Of a DNA stretch of 8,321 nucleotides, positions 5,881-8,321 are shown in pieces. Location of the stretch: NCBI GenBank assembly GCA_037443945.1, contig JBBINH010000086.1, forward strand, positions 1 through 8,321, given 5' to 3'. Position 1 is the stretch's first letter. Every line of letters begins with the position of its first letter. Below the pieces are notes generated by a model that was not told the DNA's origin, did no database searches, and was given only the letters and a program-made list of their open reading frames with translations. The stretch comes from SSF26 sp037443945 (lineage in GTDB: Bacteria > Chloroflexota > Anaerolineae > J102). Made by a program: the position numbers and the translations under genes.

Positions 5881-7002
5881 TCAGATCAAAAGCAGAAGGA
5901 TAGGCACAAGAAAGATCAAAAACATAAAAATACCCAAATTTCGATTGTTTTCTGTCACCCAAATAACAAATCTGATCATTCTTCGTTCATAAGGTTTATA
6001 AATAAAAGTTAAAATAAATAACGAAACGATAGCAATGCTTATCATTTCTGTCAAAACGACGGTAAATGCTAGCGGATTATTCAATAGAACGGCTACCAGT
6101 AACGTATCGACAAACGTCGTGATATTGGCTCCCATGATGTAAGGAATGACGTTTTCACGACGTACAAACCCGCGCTGGCTGAGCGGCACCAAGATGCCGA
6201 GCGAAACGCTCACCGACATCGAGATCATCGTGATGCCGGCGCCGAGCAAGAACATGATCAGCGGCCGATACACCAGACGCGAGACACGCCCCACCTGGCT
6301 TTCTTTGAGGGCCATTTGCGGCAAACAACGGTCAAATAGGTTGAAACTTGTCAATGTGATTAATAAGCCAAGTGGGAATAGAATCCAGCGCGGAAAGATG
6401 ATTAAAAGTTGATTGACTAAAGGATCGAATATTATCGCGAAAATGGAATTGAGTAATGCTCCGCGTTGCGGATAAAATCGCTGAAGATGCCCGGAAAGGA
6501 GCAGCCCCATGCCGACTACCAGGCCTATGAGGTAGGTCGTTCCGGTGACACTCAGGGAAAGCAGCCCCATGCTCAAGCCGGCCAGACGACTCCGACCGCG
6601 CAGGACGTAGAGAAAGCCGATGAAGAGCACGATAAAACTGGCGCCCAGGCGGCTTCCGGTGATCATGGTGAAGGTAGAAAGCGCATCCAGGGCCCCGGCA
6701 TCGAAAAAGGTCAGGGCCGCAGCGGCCACCGGGGAACCGCTCATCACCATATAGGCAAATAACCAGCCAAAACCCAGGCTATTCAGCGGGTTGGTGACCC
6801 GAAACGTGTCTCGGATCAAAGGGGCCAGACTACGCGCCCCTTCTTTCATCAAGGTGATGGCCAGAATGAACAGAAAGAGGCTGACCCAAAAGAGCACCAC
6901 CTTGCCCGCATACACCGACCTTAGCCTGTAGCGTAGAATGGGCACGCTGCGCACAAGGCCGGTATCGGAACGGTCTGAAGTCGAGGGAGTGGGTTCGGAC
7001 AC
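5881..7002 (-). CDS. Na+/phosphate cotransporter family (PNaS-like) membrane protein, divergent
   Basis: The 373-residue protein has a polar N-terminus (about 1-33) and about nine hydrophobic segments. It shows the inverted two-repeat layout of the Na/Pi cotransporter family: repeat 1 has MSGSPVAAAALTFFDAGALDALSTFTMITGSRLGAS (87-122), and repeat 2 has SMSVSVSLGILVPLSQRGF then IPYIMGANITTFVDTLLVAVLLNNP (261-310). The family's QSSS and GANIGTT motifs are only partly kept (SGSP, SMSV, GANITT), so phosphate as substrate is uncertain. GTG at 7000-7002 is the start because AAGGAG lies 5 nt before it; a TTG at 7026 is less likely. It is followed closely by the Usp gene. The sequence is composition-mosaic: residues about 174-224 and 287-373 are encoded by AT-rich DNA (near 30% GC at 5881-6060), the rest by GC-rich DNA. 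Confidence 0.65.
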   Translation of the reverse strand: MSEPTPSTSDRSDTGLVRSVPILRYRLRSVYAGKVVLFWVSLFLFILAITLMKEGARSLAPLIRDTFRVTNPLNSLGFGWLFAYMVMSGSPVAAAALTFFDAGALDALSTFTMITGSRLGASFIVLFIGFLYVLRGRSRLAGLSMGLLSLSVTGTTYLIGLVVGMGLLLSGHLQRFYPQRGALLNSIFAIIFDPLVNQLLIIFPRWILFPLGLLITLTSFNLFDRCLPQMALKESQVGRVSRLVYRPLIMFLLGAGITMISMSVSVSLGILVPLSQRGFVRRENVIPYIMGANITTFVDTLLVAVLLNNPLAFTVVLTEMISIAIVSLFILTFIYKPYERRMIRFVIWVTENNRNLGIFMFLIFLVPILLLLI

Positions 7003-7007
7003 AAGGG

Positions 7008-7013
7008 CTCCTT
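7008..7013 (-). promoter_or_regulatory. Ribosome binding site deciding the GTG start of the transporter
   Basis: On the - strand AAGGAG is followed by 5 nt (CCCTT) and then GTG. This is one of the strongest Shine-Dalgarno sites in the window and selects GTG 7002 over the upstream TTG 7026. Confidence 0.75.
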
Positions 7014-7057
7014 GCCAACAAAGCAACCCAACCGATCACAAAAAAGAGGACAACCCG

Positions 7058-7087
7058 ATTGTACCCGCCGGCTGCGGTCGCCCGCAA
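7058..7087 (-). promoter_or_regulatory. Predicted sigma70-type promoter of the transporter-usp operon
   Basis: On the - strand, TTGCGG (7082-7087), an 18-nt spacer and TACAAT (7058-7063). Transcription would start near 7051, giving a leader of about 50 nt that includes a T-rich run (cctcttttttg) and ends at the AAGGAG site. The -10 box shares GGGTACAAT with the predicted doxX promoter. Confidence 0.45.
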
Positions 7088-7089
7088 AG

Positions 7090-7440
7090 CCGGCCCGGAA
7101 GACCCGTATCCTCGCCGCCGAGACAACCCGCCCGAACAGGCCCATCACCATGCTCGGACCGGCAGGCCATTCGGTTGGAGTCGTTGCAGGCCTGGCGGCC
7201 GACCGGGAAGCCGGGGTCCGGTCGAGCGGTCAAAAGAGCGGGCGCCGATGTCATGATGGGCGCCGAGTTCGGGGCCTGCCGCCACAGCCAGGGTCACCGC
7301 CGGGTGGCGGAATGAGGTTAGGGCGCCATCGGTTTGAATCCGCACCGGTCAGGCCGAGACCAGCTCCCGACCCGAAAGCGGCCATGCGGCATTGGACCAT
7401 CCCCAAGGCGCCCACGTGGTGTCGATCGGGACGCAAGCGC
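7090..7440. other. Gene-free stretch between transporter promoter and rpsT terminator
   Basis: About 350 bp, GC-rich. ORFs on both strands here resemble no family and I read them as chance. It contains a 7-bp hairpin at 7200-7224 (cgaccgg/ccggtcg), a 9-bp direct repeat GGGCGCCGA at 7240-7248 and 7258-7266 (18-bp period, a TCATGA palindrome between), a further GGGCGCC at 7321-7327, and a tRNA-like fragment at 7305-7341 that cannot be completed into a tRNA. I found no signature of RNase P, tmRNA or SRP RNA. Confidence 0.55.
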
Positions 7441-7441
7441 G

Positions 7442-7470
7442 CACAGCCGGGCACTTCAGGCCCGGCTGTG
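7442..7470 (-). terminator. Perfect 11-bp hairpin downstream of rpsT
   Basis: cacagccgggc (7442-7452) pairs perfectly with gcccggctgtg (7460-7470) around a 7-nt loop, starting about 22 nt past the rpsT stop. Its position fits the 3' end of the rpsT mRNA. The strand downstream of it lacks a T-run (gcgcttgcg), so it may act as a stabilising 3' hairpin or a Rho-assisted end rather than a canonical intrinsic terminator. Confidence 0.55.
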
Positions 7471-7491
7471 TTTGCCAGAGAGAGAAAGCGC

Positions 7492-7764
7492 TCACCGGCC
7501 TGCGGCGGCGCGGTTGAGCAATTTCATCAAACGCGACTTGCGGCGCGCCGCGTTGTTGGGATGGAGGACACCCTTCTTGGCCGCCCGGTCGAGATGGCTG
7601 ACCGCTTCGCGCAGCAGCGTCTGGGCGGCGGTCAGGTCACCGGCGGCAATGGCGGCACGGGTGCGCTTGATCGCCCCGCGTACATGTCCTTTGACCATAC
7701 GGTTGCGGGCGCGTCGTTTGAGGCTTTGACGATGGGCTTTGAGGGCGGACTTATGCGAAGCCAA
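7492..7764 (-). CDS. rpsT: 30S ribosomal protein S20
   Basis: The 90-residue basic protein binds 16S rRNA early in 30S assembly. It is recognised along its whole length: ASHKSALKAHRQSLKRRARNRMVK at the N-terminus, then the helix with AIKRTRAAIAAGDLTAAQTLLREA, and the hallmark C-terminal part LDRAAKKGVLHPNNAARRKSRLMKLLN. The length is normal for the family (about 85-90). The start is TTG (7762-7764): AGGAG lies 8 nt before it, and the peptide encoded further upstream in the same frame (to 7875) is unlike S20. A UUG start is known for the Escherichia coli rpsT gene, where it is part of autogenous control (established knowledge). The gene stands alone, with its own promoter-like site, leader hairpin and 3' hairpin. 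Confidence 0.95.
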   Translation of the reverse strand: MASHKSALKAHRQSLKRRARNRMVKGHVRGAIKRTRAAIAAGDLTAAQTLLREAVSHLDRAAKKGVLHPNNAARRKSRLMKLLNRAAAGR

Positions 7765-7772
7765 GCGGATCT

Positions 7773-7777
7773 CTCCT
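7773..7777 (-). promoter_or_regulatory. Ribosome binding site deciding the TTG start of rpsT
   Basis: AGGAG on the - strand, 8 nt before the TTG at 7764. No ATG or GTG lies at a suitable distance in frame, so the TTG start is well supported. Confidence 0.75.
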
Positions 7778-7803
7778 AAAAGCAGAAAGAGTAAGTTGAA
7801 CCG

Positions 7804-7823
7804 GACAGAACGACAGAACGACA
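7804..7823. repeat. Short tandem repeat GACAGAAC x2 in the rpsT leader
   Basis: GACAGAAC occurs at 7804-7811 and 7812-7819, followed by a partial unit GACA. It lies in the untranslated leader of rpsT between the leader hairpin and the ribosome binding site. No function can be assigned. Confidence 0.6.
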
Positions 7824-7830
7824 ATGACGG

Positions 7831-7864
7831 ACAAACAAAACCCGCCGGAAAGCGGCCCGACGGG
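7831..7864 (-). terminator. Intrinsic-terminator-like hairpin in the rpsT leader (possible attenuator)
   Basis: On the - strand cccgtcgg (7857-7864) pairs with ccggcggg (7841-7848), 8 bp including one G-T pair, with an 8-nt loop, directly followed by TTTTGTTTGT (7831-7840). This is the best canonical intrinsic terminator in the window. It lies between the predicted rpsT promoter and the rpsT start, so it could be a leader attenuator. Alternatively it ends transcription from the gene at the right edge. Confidence 0.65.
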
Positions 7865-7889
7865 CATATAGCCATGCTACAGCGCCAAG

Positions 7890-7919
7890 ATTATAGCGGA
7901 GAAGGCGACAAAAAACCAA
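7890..7919 (-). promoter_or_regulatory. Predicted promoter of rpsT
   Basis: On the - strand a perfect TATAAT (7890-7895) is preceded by an 18-nt spacer and TTGGTT (7914-7919), which keeps the TTG of the -35 consensus. Transcription would begin near 7883, about 120 nt before the rpsT start codon and about 20 nt before the leader hairpin. Confidence 0.5.
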
Positions 7920-8197
7920 ATCGGCCACGCCACGCTCTGCCCCCGACTTCCGACCCTGTGGATGGGAGTCGGTTCCCAGGTGTACGGACAAGAGGCCGTC
8001 GGAGTGAGGCTCGGCGCCAAGCCGCTTGCTGCCACGGCTCAGCCACATCCGCCCAAGGTCACCGACAGATGATGGGTGCCCTGATCAAGCCACGAGGCAC
8101 CGCCGAGGATTGGTCATACTATCCCCAAAGGAAACGGTCATGACGAGACCGTTAGCGGGGATCGAGGAGCACCGGAGGCCAAGCAGGATGCGCGCGT
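7920..8197. other. Intergenic region upstream of rpsT, no gene seen
   Basis: No ORF here looks protein-like and no tRNA can be folded. It holds an inverted repeat ccgact/agtcgg at 7943-7972 with an 18-nt loop, a 16-bp quasi-palindrome at 8008-8023 centred on GGCGCC, and the nested inverted repeat at 8121-8162. Confidence 0.5.
8121..8162 (-). terminator. Nested inverted repeat, likely terminator of the right-edge gene
   Basis: The inner stem is aacggtc/gaccgtt (8133-8139 with 8147-8153, 7 bp, 7-nt loop). The outer stem is atcccc/ggggat (8121-8126 with 8157-8162). Read on the - strand, the inner stem is followed by TCCTTTGG, a short pyrimidine run, about 45 nt after the stop codon at 8198. It may be a terminator, or the two stems may form one alternative structure. 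Confidence 0.4.
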
Positions 8198-8321
8198 TCA
8201 GGCTTCTTGTTTCCCAAACACGTGCTTCAGGGCTTCCGCCCAGTTGTAGCGGCGGCCGTCCTGGAGAAAGAGCACCTTCTGCCGGAGCGCCAGCAGCCGA
8301 GCGCTTTCGGTGATCTCTTCC
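8198..8321 (-). CDS. C-terminal 40 residues of an unrecognised protein (5' partial)
   Basis: A - strand frame is open from the right edge to the TGA at 8198-8200, with no start inside the window. It reads ...EEITESARLLALRQ, VLFLQDGRRYNWAEALKHVF and ends GKQEA. About 78% of third codon positions are G or C, as in the genes nearby, and the peptide looks like a natural soluble C-terminus (a helix, a short strand, then a Trp-containing helix). I do not recognise the family. The overlapping + strand frame at 8026-8313 has no such character and is taken as a shadow. Confidence 0.55.
   Translation of the reverse strand, partial: EEITESARLLALRQKVLFLQDGRRYNWAEALKHVFGKQEA

Noticed and set aside
5867..5962. 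Longer N-terminus for the Usp protein
   Set aside because: The added residues come from the 3' end of the transporter gene in another frame and precede the clear Usp start MRLLIVIGGS.
7305..7350. tRNA gene suggested by a GGTTAG and GGTTTGAATCC combination
   Set aside because: No anticodon arm fits in the 6 nt between D-like and T-like parts, the T-stem has only about 3 pairs, and no 7-bp acceptor stem exists.
7012..7779. 255-aa + strand ORF spanning the gap and antisense to rpsT
   Set aside because: It covers the predicted transporter leader, a perfect hairpin and the whole rpsT gene on the opposite strand, and has no recognisable domain.
7765..7875. N-terminal extension of S20 to an ATG at 7875
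   Set aside because: The extra 37 residues are hydrophobic and unlike S20, and would be encoded by the terminator-like leader. The TTG with AGGAG at 8 nt gives the normal family length.
1..8321. CRISPR array, insertion sequence, integrase site or toxin-antitoxin pair
   Set aside because: No regularly spaced direct repeats, no transposase or recombinase motif, no terminal inverted repeats with target duplications, and no small gene pair of that type.

Overview
The window is GC-rich (by eye roughly 60% or more outside one gene) and looks like a chromosomal segment of a free-living bacterium. The Thr/Pro/Ala linker of the first protein, the weak or missing Shine-Dalgarno sites before several genes, and the family mix (DoxX, L-lactate dehydrogenase, tandem Usp) would suit a Chloroflexota (Anaerolineae-like) genome. 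That assignment is inference from style, not a phylogenetic result. I see no mobile element, CRISPR array, rRNA or complete tRNA.

Left part, + strand. Positions 1-1061 hold the C-terminal part of a secreted protein: a linker built from a 48-bp tandem repeat, then a Cys-rich domain resembling polysaccharide lyase family 14 (alginate-lyase-like jelly roll). A strong hairpin follows at 1085-1116. A promoter-like TTGCCC-N17-TACAAT at 1277-1305 and a structured leader then precede a tight + strand cluster: DoxX-family membrane protein (1480-2025), membrane-anchored alpha/beta hydrolase (2022-3011), L-lactate dehydrogenase (3061-4010) and aldo/keto reductase (4016-4966). The first two genes overlap by 4 bp and the last two nearly abut, so this is probably one operon with a redox or small-carbonyl/lactate theme. 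The lactate dehydrogenase is broken by one missing G in a six-G run near 3624-3629; both halves are otherwise well conserved.

Right part, - strand. After a hairpin shared by the converging genes (5005-5039) come a tandem UspA-domain protein (5042-5866) and, 14 nt upstream of it, a divergent Na+/phosphate-cotransporter-family membrane protein (5881-7002). These two form a probable transporter-plus-stress-sensor operon with its own promoter near 7058-7087. The transporter gene is a mosaic of GC-rich and very AT-rich blocks. About 350 bp without a recognisable gene follows, then rpsT (ribosomal protein S20, 7492-7764) with a TTG start, a good ribosome binding site, a perfect TATAAT box upstream and an intrinsic-terminator-like hairpin inside its leader. 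At the right edge (8198-8321) is the 40-residue C-terminal end of an unrecognised - strand gene.

No clearly new multi-gene system is visible. The observations most worth checking are the lactate dehydrogenase frameshift on a perfect -1 slippery heptamer, the rpsT leader attenuator, and the base-composition mosaic in the transporter.
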